Positions 33,794 to 46,423 are shown, counted from the stretch's first letter. The stretch is DNA of 64,000 nt from Rhynchospora pubera (GCA_028095005.1 CM051459.1:132953657-133017656), one strand, 5' to 3'. Numbers and translations are program-made. The notes: generated from the letters alone by a model not told the origin.

Positions 33794-34560
33794 TTGTGTA
33801 ATTAAATAATCCTTTTTTATTTTCAAATTGTACTGCATTGATATTGAATTTTATCAATGAACGATGGCTAATAAAGATCCAATATGGTGATGTTTCATGA
33901 GAAAAAGAACTTGTAAATTTGTGAACTCGAGAAGAAATTGGTACGTGGCAGCAAAAGAGTTGAAATTGAAACTACATAGTGATCTGACTTTGAAATAGTC
34001 ACAAGAATACTATTTTATTTCTTGAAGACAAAACAAAATCGCAAAAAGAGTCTATAATAGTATCTTTGACAACAACACATTTTTAGGGTCAGAGATACCT
34101 CTGACATTCCAACATAAAGTATTTAGCTCTTTTTTTTGGTATCGAAAGTCCTTAGGCAACACTTTCATTAACACAAAAGAGAGTACAAGTTAGATAAATA
34201 CAATTCACGAATAAAAAAAAAAGAAGGATAAGTGGTACTAATACAAAAGATCTTATGTAATCTAGTATGTTGGCTAATCGATGTGGTTCTAGATTGTTTG
34301 TTTTCTCTTGGAACAAAAGAATATCAGTAACTAGCTAAACATGAGAGCTAATGCCACTTGAATAACATGGGAAACCTAACTGTAGAAATTAATCAGAATA
34401 AAGGACTGGAGGTGTCTAATACTGACACAATGACAGAGGAAATAGAATAGTCTTTTAACACACTTAGGGGCAAACTTGTAATTAGGATAGGTGTTTTGTT
34501 TTTCCGCTGCATTACTGTTAACTATATATATGGCGTTGTACTAAACATTAGATGAAGAAA
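33794..34560. other. Intergenic DNA ending in a possible copia LTR
   Basis: Sequence from about 34380 (TGTAGAAATTAATCAG...) to about 34575 has an LTR-like layout: TG start, TATATATATGG near 34525, then the primer-binding site. A T-rich start at 34129 (CTTTTTTTTGGTATCG) could be another LINE 3' end. No gene is seen. Confidence 0.4.
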
Positions 34561-34579
34561 TCAATTTACAATCATTATC

Positions 34580-35520
34580 TGATATGGTATCAGAGCCATT
34601 AAAGAGCAAACGCTCAAATTACCCTTCTTTCAAGTTTTTTCAGATCTAAAAAAATCAATAAAAAATCAAACAAAAATGTTTGAAAATTCATCACTTATTA
34701 CCCTTACAGTTGAGCCTGACAATGTTTCAAACACAAGAGCAACTTTAACGGCGTGCCCACATTCATCACCTCCTACTACAACTTCACTTCCAAATGCACA
34801 ATCTTCTCTGATTGCTGCAACTCCAGCTCTATCACATCCACTTACTATTTCTACTGAGCCAATTCCAACTACATCTTCTATTCATGAGACACTACCACCT
34901 GAATTGCCTACTACTATAGTCACACATCATATGACCACCAGGTCTAAAGCCAACAAAACAAAACCAAAAAGATTCCCAGGGCATCAGTTGTACAATGTTA
35001 CAAAATATCCAGTTGATATTTCTCAAGAACAGAAAGAACCTACCTATTACACTCAAGCTGTCAGATCCTGGCCAGTGAACTTGTTGCTCTTGCCAAGAAT
35101 AGCACCTGGCTTCTGGTTGACCCTCCTCTTCATGTCAATGTCATAGGGTGCAAGTGGTTGTATAAAATTAAAAGGAAAGCTGATGGCACAGTGAGGCCAA
35201 ATTAGTTGCCAAGGGGTATACACAAGAAGGACTGGACTATTTTGAGACATTTAGTCCAATAGTTAAACCCGTTACAATAAGAACAATGTTAACAATAGCA
35301 TTGGCACATGACTGGCATATTCATCAATTGGATGTTAATAATGCCTTCCTTCATGGTCATTAGAAGAAACAATCTACATGCAGTAACCTCCAGGCTTTGT
35401 TGATTCATTACATCCCGAAAGAGTGTGTCTTCTCAAGAAAGCTCTCTACGGCCTGAAACAAGCGCCAAGGGATTGGTTTCATAAACTTAGGGATTTCCTT
35501 CTGTCCCAGCAAAAAGCCTA
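34580..35520 (+). pseudogene. Internally deleted Ty1/copia retrotransposon remnant
   Basis: TGGTATCAGAGCC at 34590 is the primer-binding site complementary to initiator Met tRNA, standard for copia. A 156-codon frame at 34676 ends in a THHMTTRSKANKTKPKRFPG segment, which normally sits just before the reverse transcriptase. The reverse transcriptase follows in broken frames: GCKWLYKIKRKADGTV, DYFETFSPIVKPVTIRTML, HQLDVNNAFLHGH and KALYGLKQAPRDWFHKL. Gag, protease and integrase are absent, and the sequence stops in mid RT at about 35519 with no right LTR. It has several stops and frameshifts. Confidence 0.85.
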
Positions 35521-35579
35521 AACAAAACTAGGAAAGTTAACCAAGCCAACCGTAGACTGAACTAATCAAGGAGCCGGCA

Positions 35580-36600
35580 TCCCTCCCAACAGAACTGTTC
35601 CTCCTTCAGAGGAATAACGTGTGAAGCTAAATGAAGTGAGCGGTCCAGACCAGCCTCACAGATGGCCGTTTGGATGGCCTTTTTAGAAGTCGAGGAACGA
35701 CTGTTTCTGGTCCTCGACTTCGTTCCCACATGAAAGGCTTGGAGAGAAGCATTGGGTTTATAGTGGCGGGTGCTCCGACGGAGCTGAGAGGCAACGAGAG
35801 GTTGGTTTCAGCTTGACGGCTGAGCATTAACAGGGACGGTGTCGACAAGAAGTGGAGAGGCCGGCAAAAGAGAGGGAGGACAAGACACTAGAGGTAGTAG
35901 GTGCCGTTGCAGGCTGATTGGAACGGGGAGGGGAGGGGGATTGGCATCCTCGATAGCCACTTTATGCGGCTGTTTGGAACAACTAGTGTCTTTTTATTAT
36001 AATATTTGAAAAATTTAAAATTAAAATGTTGAATCTAAATCATTGATCTTGTTCAATTTTACGGGAGATGTGTTTTCATATAAGTTTTATAAATTTTGAA
36101 CTTGATTTGATGTTATATCAATTGGTTAACAAATTAACGAATCTAGTTAACTATCACATATTAATTCTAATACGTTCATAATTTGGTCACTTAATCAAGT
36201 ATCAAATCAACTCCAAAATTTATAAAAATTATATGAAAATACATCGCCCGTTAAATTGAAGAATATTAACAGTTTGGATTCAACATTTTAATTTTAAAAT
36301 ATTTAAATATTAATAAAAAGACAGTTGGCTGTGCCAAACGGCCGCTTAATCTGGCCGTCGAGGAAGCCAATCCGGTGGGGGAACGATTCGGGCTGCACGG
36401 ACCCGCAACGAAGACCAATTGTTTAGCTGAACAGGGGTTCCTTTCCTTCTATCAGATGGAGAAATAACAGAAGGGGCTCGAAGCGGTTTGGTAACAGAAC
36501 CAGCTGGGAAGGTCTCAACTCTCAACAGAAGAATCCGAACTGGACTTCTCAAAAGAGCAGCTCTGTCATTCTCTAACTGTTTATGCGCCTCTGAGCAAGG
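35580..36600 (-). pseudogene. Unknown reading frame split by a MITE
   Basis: Read on the minus strand, an open stretch at 36600-36374 (…WSSLRVRAARIVPP) continues, after the MITE is skipped, at 35937-35580 (LPVPISLQRHLLPL…, then VASQLRRSTRHYKPNASLQA, then ICEAGLDRSLHL). One stop (TGA near 35815) interrupts it. The Pro/Ser-rich linker and the LRRSTRHYKPN motif resemble the tails of transposon-associated plant ORFs, but I do not recognise the family. Confidence 0.4.
35938..36373. mobile_element. Foldback MITE, about 436 bp
   Basis: The termini GGATTGGCATCCTCGATAGC and, inverted, GGATTGGCTTCCTCGACGGC match, and the inner arms pair up to a centre near 36150. The core is shared with the elements at 15912 and 57874. 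The target duplication in a G-rich stretch could not be resolved. Confidence 0.7.
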
Positions 36601-38430
36601 ACTGAGCTGATAAGTGTAATCAGACCGTTCGATTGATATGAAATGGACGGTCTAAATTTTTGGTGTTCACATTAGAATTTCCCAAATCAGAAATATGTCA
36701 TCACTAAATGTCAAATTAATTTTTTTTACCATTATAAAATAATATAAATTAGTTTTTTGCCCTCGGATAATTATATGATAATTTTACCCTTTTAAAGCTA
36801 ACAAATTAGTAATATGCCATCACAAAAGATATAATAGATTTTTTGCCATTATAATTATAAATCGTTAACAAATAGTTTTTATGCCACTGCAAAATAATAA
36901 AATTATTCTATGGCAATATTGCATAAAAATAGTGACCTAGATCTAATTAGTCATCTAAAGATGGTATAATTCTAATTTTCAAATAAAAAAGGATTAAGTT
37001 TTTGAGATTTATTCGCAAAACTTTTTGTGCCGATTTTTTTCATAAAAATTATTATGGATTGGTAAACTATAATGCTCTTTGTAGACTTGATTATACTCTA
37101 AGATGGCAACAAAATTAATTGTGGAATACAAAAAATGTTAAACTATAATATATATTCTTCTGTAAATGCTCACGGAAAAATAAAATTTCTTTTTTGCTAA
37201 ATGCATTAAATTAAGCGATCACGTACGGATGAACATTCTTTTTCCTGTAAATGAGTAAATCGCAGGAAAAAAAAGTATATAGGACGACAAAAATATAAGA
37301 GATTGCAATATTCTAGCAATTCCATAAATGTTATATTAGTAACATTTCCTTATTTTTTATTTTTTTAGGGTTTTTATTTAATGAGGGGTAATTTGGTCAT
37401 TAAAAAATTATTGACAATTTTGGTAATGACATTTTTAGAATTTAGTATGTTTTTAGAGAAATAGTGACATAAAACTAATTTTAATAATTTGAGAATGACA
37501 TAAATTTAATTAACAATTTAAGAATGACATTTTCCTAATTAACAAAAATCATGGTGGCATAAAACTAATTATCTCATTAAAAAATAATCAAAAGGGGTTA
37601 TGTCCTTAATAAACATGATTAGAGGGGTTATATCCAATTTTAAAGATTACTACAGGGGTTATATCCAATTTTTGCTACTTTTAAATCGAGAAACGCACTA
37701 AAAAATTAAGGAAACAAAATAAAATAAATAAAATCACTCATATAATTTCCAAACGTTTGAAAGTTGTTCCTGAAGTCACAAATAAAATAATACATCGAAA
37801 AGAATTAATAATATCGGCGTTGTTGAAATGAAATATATTTGTCAAAATTGTATGGCAATCAATTATTACATTTTATATTGGAAGATGAGGGTACGATAAT
37901 ATTTATAATTATTTAGACACATCTATGATCTATCTAGTCAAATTAAAGAGGTTAGATTGGATCAAAATCGGTAATAGACCCGACCCAACCCGAATGTAGT
38001 GTCGAAATCCGATCCATTTCAGCGTGGGTTCGCTTAATCCCAAGTCCCAAGAGCGCGGCGGCGCTACACCCGGGTCCCGGACCCTCTTCTCTTATCTCTC
38101 GTGCTGCTGTATTGCTAATTTGCTATTGCTAGGGTTTCTCTTTGTATTTATAATCATTTTGTCTCCATGACTCTGAGTCTGAGGTTAGTCATCTCAACTC
38201 TCAAGCAACTCTTTGTATTTATAATCATTTTGGGTTTGGGTATGGGTAGCTGCAATTTCTATTTTCTACTAAACTAAAATCATGCCATAAAACTGAAAAC
38301 AAAAAAAAAGGAAAATACAAGCAGTAAGCCTTGGCACTATAATATTTAATTGCCCATTTCCTGATGTAATTTTAGTAGAATGATGTTACCTTGACAGCAT
38401 TCAGTAGGCATAATTGGGAATTTTGTTGTG
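36601..38430. other. AT-rich intergenic DNA before the F-box cluster
   Basis: No gene is supported. The phrase AGGGGTTATATCCAATTTT is repeated near 37614 and 37652. TTTGTATTTATAATCATTTTG occurs at 38142 and again at 38211. A GC-rich patch at 38050-38090 may belong to the 5' leader of the F-box pseudogene. Confidence 0.45.
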
Positions 38431-38485
38431 TGCAGGACCTGTGCACACCAACTGTTCGAGTAAATTTCCCTCAGAACAATCTACC

Positions 38486-40758
38486 ATGGCACGAGCTGAC
38501 AACTCAAGGAGGGGTGACAGGGACGGGCTTAGTAGTTTGCGCGATTGCTTAATTCATCTCATCATGTCCTTCTTGACTGCCCAAGAGGCTGTCCGAACAT
38601 GCATACTCTCAAAGCGATGGAAGAATCTGTCGACCACTTTGCCCTTTCTAGATTTTGACTGGCGTAAATTCAAGTATGATTGGAAATGGGATCCCGATGA
38701 ATGGGATTATAGTGAAAACAAAATTCATAAACTTGAGAAGTTCGGAGATTTCGTGACCATGACTCTACTTCTTCGCGAGCCCTCGGAGTTGCACAAGTTT
38801 CGTCTCTCTTTCTTAGATGATGAGTTCTATGATTTATGCTGGTATGACATATTCATAAGGTCATGGATTCTTCATGCCCTGAAGTATAATCTTCAAGTAC
38901 TTCATTTTGGTTTTAGTTGGTACTATGATCCCTATCCAGAGGGGTCGCTGCATCTTGGTATTTTCACGTGTGCATCTCTATTCTCTAGTGGATGCCTCGC
39001 TCCATTCCACTATATCTGTGGCAACATTGAAGTCATAAATCTTCTGTGCCTCAAAAGGTTGCATCTTAAGAAGATTGCCTTATCTCAGAATTTTGTTTGA
39101 CAAACTTTTCTGTGGTTGCCCTGTGCTTGAACTTCTGCATCTGGAGAACTGTGGTGCCGAACGTTTTTCTATAAATTCCAAGAGCCTAAAACATCTGAAA
39201 GTAGAAAATGGCTGTTGGGGCGGAGAGTCAGAAAAGAGCATGGAGTTGATCGATACACCTAATCTTGTGTCTCTTTAGTATCCCATGTGTCCGTATATAT
39301 TTGACCAGTGCCAGATGCTTCTGAAGATTCCATCTTGGACCAGCGCAAGTATATATTCTCATTATCATTACAGGGTCCAGAGTAATGTTCTCATTGGCCT
39401 TTCAAATGTCCAAGATCTTGTATTATTTGGAGAAAATATAAAGGTATGCATGTAACTTTTGTTAGGTTATATTTTGTGCTTCATGCTTTCTATTTTTCTT
39501 TTAATCAGTTTTGTTATAGTATTAGTATTTTAACCGTACATGTTTTTGTCCTTACTAGCAAAAGAATTGTGGACAAATAGGGAAACAAAGTAATTGATAT
39601 TATTTTGTTTTATATAGATTTATACATTTTAGGCAAGAAAAATATTATAAAATTAGTGATTTTAGTAATTTTCTTTTTAAATAAATAGTCATATTTTTTC
39701 ATCTGAGGTTAACATCTACACCACCGATCAAATCAGATTTTAAGAATCAATGGTTCATATTTGCTCTGGTCTTGAAATTATTTACACTCCTCATCTAATT
39801 GTTTACACTTTTAGGTTGATACTTTTATAAGTAGTAGGGACTTAAAATTTATTCTAAAATGGATATAGCTACAATATAAACTTGAGCACCATAACAAGGG
39901 TCCACTTATTGTATAGCATCATAATACCCTTTTTATACTTCGTATATCTCTCATTGTTGTCATTCTTTATAGGGAGCAATGGAGATTGAACTGCCGAAGT
40001 GCCCAGTTTTTTCAAATCTGAAAAACTTATCAGTGAATAACCTTTGTTTGAGATGTCATTTCAATATTCTTGCTTCTTTCTTGAGCCATTGCCCCAATTT
40101 GGAAAAGCTTTCATTATGTTATCTTGGTTGCTACTGTATGGTATTTGATTACTTTGTTCCTTCTCTTTTTATCTCCTTACACCAAATATACTGAGACTAG
40201 AATTTCAAAGGAACTGAATCCTCAAGTGTTTGAAAAATACAAGTTATTGTTGCATCCTTAAGATACATAATACTAAGTTCTTTTTCTTGCGCAATTCTTA
40301 ATTTTAAATTGAGCTGCATTTATGCTATTCTTAGAATACAAAAGAGAGATAATTGCAAAACAACCTTAATTGAAGTAAATCTTAGTTGCTGCTGCCAGAC
40401 TGATTGAAACTATTAGTGCAATGCAACATGGATAAAGATGGAATGGACCAAACATTAATGAAATCTGAGTTTGTTAAAGTTTTACCTTTCCTTTCCTTTT
40501 TTTTTTTGGCAAAATTTTCTCATCCTAATGTTCTGTGTTTTGTAATAATTTGACATCTAATGGGATGCGCTTGGAAATCAAGAATCGTTGACAATTGCAC
40601 TATTTGAGGCAAGCGACTTCAAACATTTGAAATCAAATTCAGCAGAAGTGACAGAAATTTCCCTCAGATCATGAAGTATTTACAGGATATCACTAAGAAA
40701 TCGAGCGCTCAGATCAACATCACTAGTCTATATAACTGGCCATCTCAGTACTGGTAGT
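38486..40758 (+). pseudogene. F-box/LRR/FBD pseudogene 1
   Basis: The start ATG (ACCATGGCACG) lies in the same leader as the intact gene at 54280 (CCTGTGCACACCAACTGTTC upstream). The F-box (SLRDCLIHLIMSFLTAQEAV, then RTCILSKRWKNL) is complete. Compared with that gene, exon 1 (to 39443) has a local frame change around 38990-39010, a one-base insertion after GNF/QNFV near 39098 that brings in a TGA, and TAG in place of a Cys codon near 39277. Exon 2 (39973-40140; IELPKCPVFSNLKNL) is open. Exon 3 (about 40570-40756) is degraded. F-box proteins of this type are substrate receptors of SCF ubiquitin ligases; this copy cannot encode a full one. Confidence 0.88.
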
Positions 40759-41443
40759 TTCTTTGATTTTTTATTTTTATTTTTATTTTTTTTATGCTAT
40801 TGGTGTCAGAGGAGTTTGATAGCTGTTTTGCATATTATTTTGTATTATTCCTTCTACTTTAAAAAGATTCTTGTTTCTTATCCGGGAAAGTTCTCGAATT
40901 TTTTCTTCATCAGAGTAAGGATATTTAAAATGTGCTTCCAAAGGATAATTTGAAGTTGGGGAATTTCATATTTTGTCTCTTGTTTTCTGTTCTTTTGCTT
41001 TGTTTTTTGTCAGAGGAGTTATTTTTCTTTTCTTTTTGTTATGTCATGGCATCATACTCTTTTATGCAAGCATGTAATCCAACAATACTGAGCTATCAAT
41101 TTGAGCCGGACCTCCGTAAGACATAACTTTATGTTTCTCCACAGATTTTGAACAGGTGCCCTTAAATAAAGCAGGTTGATCATCTTGTTATGCGGTGGAT
41201 CTTTTAGCTAGTATTTATTTTAGTTTCTTTATTTGTGTTACACGAGGTATCTTTTCTCTACATATGCATCATCATAAATAACAACTCTGCTTATAAGAAG
41301 TACGTGCAGAATAATGCATAAATCCCATTTCCAATGCATTTTTTGCTCGGATAATCAGAAATGGTAGATGTTTTGAGAATAATTCAGGTGCTGCCAAATA
41401 CACTTATCATTTGAATGTGCTTAGCCTGGCCTTTTTCTGGACA

Positions 41444-41632
41444 GGGAACCATGCTGGTTGGGAGAGCTTCTTCAGCACTGCACAGAACAGACCCAGTGAT
41501 AACATTGCTTCAAGTGAAGATGGAGATTCTGACAGTGTAGAAATCCTGCCTGACACTAGGGTCTCTGTGATCCATGACTATGAGCTGGAGAGTGAGGAAG
41601 TTTCTGACACTGATGAAGATCTTCTCGACTAA
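41444..41632 (+). CDS. Possible orphan terminal exon (acidic tail)
   Basis: After a GGACAG acceptor-like site an open frame encodes NHAGWESFFSTAQNRPSDNI, then a very acidic Ser-rich tail ending SDTDEDLLD. The composition is more protein-like than the surrounding AT-rich DNA. No start or upstream exon could be assigned and I do not recognise the family. It might be a 3' exon of pseudogene 1's transcript or of a lost gene. Confidence 0.3.
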   Translation, partial: GNHAGWESFFSTAQNRPSDNIASSEDGDSDSVEILPDTRVSVIHDYELESEEVSDTDEDLLD

Positions 41633-41639
41633 TCATTCT

Positions 41640-43640
41640 GCTGATTAATAGTTAGGATAGAGGCTTGTTCTATCCATCTTTAACTCTTTTGCTTAGATAC
41701 TTTAGCTTTCTTTTTAGCTTTAGATTAGGCAGCTGGTACAAACTGGTACCATTTACTTCTGTGTTTGTGTTATACTTTTTAACCTTGCTTTAATGAAAGC
41801 ATACAATCAGTCTTTTAATTGCTTTATTCAAAATAATAATAATAATAATGCAAAACATAAACATAAATTCTGTAGTAGTAGTAGTAGTATTAGTATGGTT
41901 GGGTTTATAGTTCTGAAGGCGTTAGTTGGAAGCGAACTTATGCTGTCAGCAGCTGAAAAATCAAGGGAAACTGGGAAAGTTGATCTCGATTGGTTTTAAA
42001 ATGTTACTTTAATTTGTCATCATATTAGTAATGATTCTATGACTACGTTGTCTTTCTCTTTTTTTTTTTTTTTTTAATCGATCATGCTCTCATATTTGTG
42101 TTGAATAATATTTTAATAATGTCATTTTTTTGTTCCATAATTAAGATTTTTTTATTATAATGGGCCAACAGCAATTATGTTTGAGGTAGAATGTTTACAT
42201 TGTATTCTTGTGCAAATGCAATACTGAAAATTTTATTTTCGGCAACAGCAATGAAAAAGGTTTCTAAATAAATTGAATTAATAACTTGGAAAGGAAAGGA
42301 AATTTAAAATCAAATTCAGAAATAGGACACACAAGAAGCAACTGAGGAAAAAAAACGCACAAAAAAGGAATCATAGTGAAAGACGCAGCCCACACGGCCA
42401 CACCCACTTCTTAAAGTGAGCAGGCGGATCTTTTATGTTTTATATGTTATGAAAGATTTGCAAGTCGAAAGTTACTTTTGGTAGCCAGTAATATTTTATT
42501 ATTTTTTTTCTTACTCCAGTCCCGTAGTCCCGTTCTAGTTTTTACTTTTCAGAATGAGGATGATTACTATCACAACATTTTGCTAACTTTTTGTAGCCAG
42601 TACTCTTGATAGCCGCTATTTAATTTTTCTGAAAGAACTTTTCGTACCCTGCCACTAACTAGTTCCCATTCAATTTTTACTTTCAGGATAAGCATGATTA
42701 TCAACATATTTACCTAACTTTTGATACAATTAAGTTCGAATGGGAACAGACAGAATATAGCAGACTACAAAAATTCTTTAATTGCATTGATAAAATAAAT
42801 CCATTAACGATAATTAGCCTTGATAATCGAGAATTTTTTTTTTTAGGGTCGGGTGGCAAAGTACCACACCGACAGATTTTATTAAATAAAAAAATATTTA
42901 AAAAAGAAAAGTTAGAAAAAGAAATAAAAGTCTATATAAGAAACTAATGGTATCATACAGTGGTTCCGACTTCCAAGAACAATAATTTGAACCATTGTAT
43001 ATTTCGTCTTTTGATTGACAATTTACAACTTTACATTGCAAACCGTAGATTTCGAAATTAAAATGTTTTTGATGGCCCAACTATTTTACACTATTTCATT
43101 ATTTAATTCTAGATAAATGTTACCTTGTCACGACTTATTAATTATTACAAGGATTAATTGGGGCTGTTTGGATGGTATGGGAATAAGAAATGAATAAGAA
43201 TTTTAGAAAGAAAATATTGGAAAGTGTGTAACTTAGGGAAGAGTGGGAAATGTTATTCCGGGAATAAGAATTGTTGTTTGGATGGTGAGTTAGAAATAAG
43301 CAAATTGATATTAATTTAAATAAATTATTATTTTAATATTAAATAAAATACTAATTAAAGAGCACATAAAATTTTATTTAGTTATTAATATGTAGCTAAT
43401 TTTGTTGAAATTATGTATATATAATTGTTGGAAGATGTTATTCCTAAGAAGAAGCTATTTCTAGAAAGAAATTATTATTTTTTATTTCTAACTTGTTTGA
43501 ATGTCTAGAAATAAACTGTTCATAGAAAGAAACTATTCTTCCTAATCTTAAGCAATCCAAACGATCCAATGTGATTTTTATTTCCTTAAGAATAACCCTC
43601 AAGTGTTCATTATTGATCATATCCATATATTGATATCATT
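41640..43640. other. AT-rich intergenic DNA with probable MITE and LINE debris
   Basis: There is an (AAT)n stretch at 41833-41848. A T-run followed by GGGTCGGGTGGCAAAGTACC at 42832-42867 looks like a minus-strand LINE 3' end. GGGGCTGTTTGGATGGTATG at 43157, with an inverted AATCCAAACGATCC near 43553, suggests a hAT-like MITE. None could be delimited. Confidence 0.4.
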
Positions 43641-43649
43641 CACTGTCTC

Positions 43650-44112
43650 TTGGTGTTTTCACTTGTGCTGTTGTGCATGAGTGCATCCCTAGTTGATGCC
43701 TCATTCTCTTCTTTCACATTTGTGCAAACCATTGAGGTTATAAATCTTCCATGCCTCAGACGATTGCATCTTACACGGATATGTCTGAATCAGGATTTTC
43801 TTGATAAACTTTTCTCTGGTTGCCCTGTGCTTGAGTTTTTGCATGTCGTAGCGAGTTTTCTACTATAAATTCTCGAAATCTTAAACATCTGAAATTGTAC
43901 GGTTGTTTCTTGTGCAGATGGCCAGAATAGAAAAAGGAATTGTTCAATGTACTCCTAATCTTTTGTCCTTTTGTGATAACATTTGCCTTGGTTCAGCTGC
44001 ATCCAAAATGCTTTTAAAGATGCCATCCAACCAGTGCAAGCATTTGTATTCTTATTAAGTGTATTCTAATCGGCCTTACAAAGGAAAGAGTACTATTCTC
44101 ATCGGCACTTTC
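43650..44112 (+). pseudogene. F-box/LRR gene fragment
   Basis: Only the LRR half survives, and the F-box is absent. Recognisable are IEVINLPCLRRLHLTRICLN and KLFSGCPVLEFLHV, parallel to residues ~155-200 of the intact gene at 54280, followed by a broken frame up to ILIGTFS. It is cut at about 44112 by a LINE-derived sequence. Stops and frame changes are frequent. Confidence 0.8.
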
Positions 44113-44330
44113 TCAGTTGCCTCGCTCTACTACTTGCAAAAACGTTCTCCTAAACAGAATTCAAATCTCTTCAGTCTATGGTCTGTGAAAATTCCTTCCA
44201 CGATGAAAATTTTCATTTGGCAGCTTGCTCAAAACAGGCTTTGTAACAATTGATAACCTCAAAAAAAGGGGTTGTCATCCGCCAAACATGTGTTGCCTTT
44301 GTAATTCTCAAACATGACTAGTGAATGGAG
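44113..44330 (+). pseudogene. LINE zinc-binding-region fragment
   Basis: The translation LFSLWSVKIPSTMKIFIWQL, then AQNRLCNN and (after a frame change) NLKKRG and MCCLC, is the zf-RVT segment found after plant LINE reverse transcriptases. It is fused to the F-box fragment and is present in both copies of the duplication, so it predates it. Confidence 0.75.
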
Positions 44331-44527
44331 CTTTTGGAATGATATGAGATGGATAGAACGCAGAAATCGAGCGGTCGGATCACCATGGCAGAGTTTTTGA
44401 AATCATATTGTATAAATAAAATTATTTGTCCTTTCTAGTTTCAAAATTGATTTTAGAGGTATATATTAAGATTATTTCAAAAAGAGGCTGCACACAATCA
44501 ATTGTACGTACCGTTCTAGCTAGTACA

Positions 44528-45507
44528 TGTCACGTCCCGCACCGACGGGTCGCAGGGCGCGAGCTGAAACGGTATCTTCTGCATCCATTCGACGGCCCGT
44601 CAACCTACGTCGCAACAGAAAAACAAACAGAGTCAGGTACAAACCTCAGTAACCGGTTATTTAACGACGTAACTTCTCTACATTTAATTATTATAACAAA
44701 ATTCAATCAGACCGGATTAATCTACATAACAAATAATATATTTTACGAAGATAATCGGGTTCAGATAGTCAGTCAGTCAGTCATAGTGGTCCCTCCCCGA
44801 TCTCAGGAGGATCAGGACCGGCCCCTCCCCGAACTCAGGAGGATCAGGGCTCAAAATTCTGATTCAATTCCATGTCTAATTCCAAACTCCGATATCCCGT
44901 AAAATATACCAATCACGATTCAATAAACATATTCAATCAAAATCAAACGATAAATCAGGTCAATCAATCAATACGAAATTAGATATAGAGAAGTCCGGTT
45001 ACCTGACAAGATGGTCCAAAAATCACGAACAGATTGAAACAACTATTCAATTTGCTTGCGACGTAGAACATCAAATCGGCCATTTAATCAAATTCATTTG
45101 GTAAACTCAATTTCTCTTCAATCCTCTGAATAGATCAATAAATTTGGTTGAAGAATTTTGGTTTCGGCGAAGAAAAGGAACCAGGACAACGAATGAATAA
45201 AATGGTTCATTAATAGAAAATATATCGGATCAGATGAAAGAGATTAATATAAAGAAAGAGGTGTATACGTGGGTGAAAAAAGAGAGTTGCATGTGACACG
45301 TGTCAACAAACTATTTAGTATAAATTTTCATTGCTTTACCAATCGGTTAACAGGCCAAAAATTCAATTAACAATTTCGGTCAACTCAAGGTCAAAGGTCT
45401 GGGTCAACTTTGGTCAAATATGGTAAAAAAATCAAATTCTTGGTCAACAAAAGTCAAACTGGTCAAATTCGATTAAAGACAGTCAAATGTCGGTGGGGTG
45501 TTACTAA
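44528..45507. mobile_element. Unclassified 980-bp insertion flanked by ACA
   Basis: Copy B gives the empty site (TAGTACAAGCATGG). In copy A the sequence TGTCACGTCCCGCACCGACG ... GTCGGTGGGGTGTTACTAA sits between two ACA triplets. The ends share an imperfect inverted CACCGAC / GTCGGTG. The interior has a two-fold repeat (CTCCCCGATCTCAGGAGGAT at 44794 and a copy at 44826) and many GGTCAA words near the right end. TG-start and GTGTTAC ends are common in plant repeats; whether this is a solo LTR or a small DNA element is unresolved. There is no coding capacity. Confidence 0.7.
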
Positions 45508-45547
45508 ACAAGCATGGAGAAAATAATTTTCCCAAATAATTTTATAA

Positions 45548-46423
45548 CGGAATTGCTTTCCGTCATCCTCTTCTATCATCCCCATCATCCCTTGGCAGTT
45601 ATTAACGCGTTTTCCTTTTTTGAATGAGGGGATGAGGGGAGGATGAGCGAAATTTTTTTTTTTGGATGAGAGGATGAAGAGGGAGGGATGAGCGAAACAG
45701 AGAGGAGGGAGACACGAGCGACACGGAGAGGGATGAGCGAAGAGGGAGGGAGCGACACAGACACAGAGAAAGGGAGCGACATAGAGGAGATGCATAATAG
45801 TTCTAGTTAATATGCATAACAGTTCTAATAATATATATATAACAGTTCTACTTAATATATATATAAAGCTTCTAGTTATATATATAACAGTTTTACTTAA
45901 TATATATAAAGGTTCTAGTTATATACATAACAGTACTACTTAACTAGAACTTTTATATATATTAAGTAGAACTGTTATGTATATAACTAGAACCTTTATA
46001 TATATTAAGTAGAACTGTTATGTATATAAGTAGAACTATTATGTATATAACTAGAACCTTTATATATATTAAATAGAACTGTTATGTATATAAATAGAAC
46101 TGTTATGTATATAAGTAGAACCTTTATATATATAAGTAGAACTTTTACATATATTAAGTAGAACTGTTATGTATTAAGTAGAACTTTTATATTCTGTGTT
46201 CGCCCTCTCCCCTGTGTCGCTGCCTTCCTCCCCTCTGTGAAACGCTGATTTCTCAAATCTATTTCGCTCATCCCGCCCTCCCTCATCCCCTTATCCAAAA
46301 AAGAAAAAACGCGTTATCATCCTCTCATCCTCACCCCTTCTTTCTTTTTTCGGAATACAATTAATCTAATTAGTGAGAGGATGATGGGATGATAAAATTT
46401 GGGGATGATAGTTATCAGTCCCG
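45548..46423. mobile_element. Mutator-like non-autonomous element, 876 bp, 9-bp TSD ATTTTATAA
   Basis: Perfect direct repeats ATTTTATAA flank it (45539-45547 and 46424-46432). The homologous site at 53581-53610 is empty, with a single ATTTTATAA. The termini CGGAATTGCTTTCCGTCATC and, inverted, CGGGACTGATAACTATCATC match at about two thirds of positions. The interior contains GATGAG-rich arms and a central AT-rich inverted array. There is no coding capacity. Confidence 0.85.
45790..46200. repeat. AT-rich inverted array of AGAACTGTTATGTATATA units
   Basis: About 200 bp of ACAGTTCTACTTAATATATA-type units on the left are followed by their reverse complements, TATATTAAGTAGAACTGTTA, on the right, turning at about 45940. 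It can form a long hairpin and makes up the centre of the Mutator-like element. Confidence 0.8.

Noticed and set aside
44426..44902. 158-codon plus-strand frame
   Set aside because: It spans the junction of the duplicated segment and the 980-bp insertion; copy B lacks it.
45463..45795. Two overlapping minus-strand Ser/Pro-rich frames
   Set aside because: They cross the end of one transposon and the start of another, so they cannot be a conserved gene.
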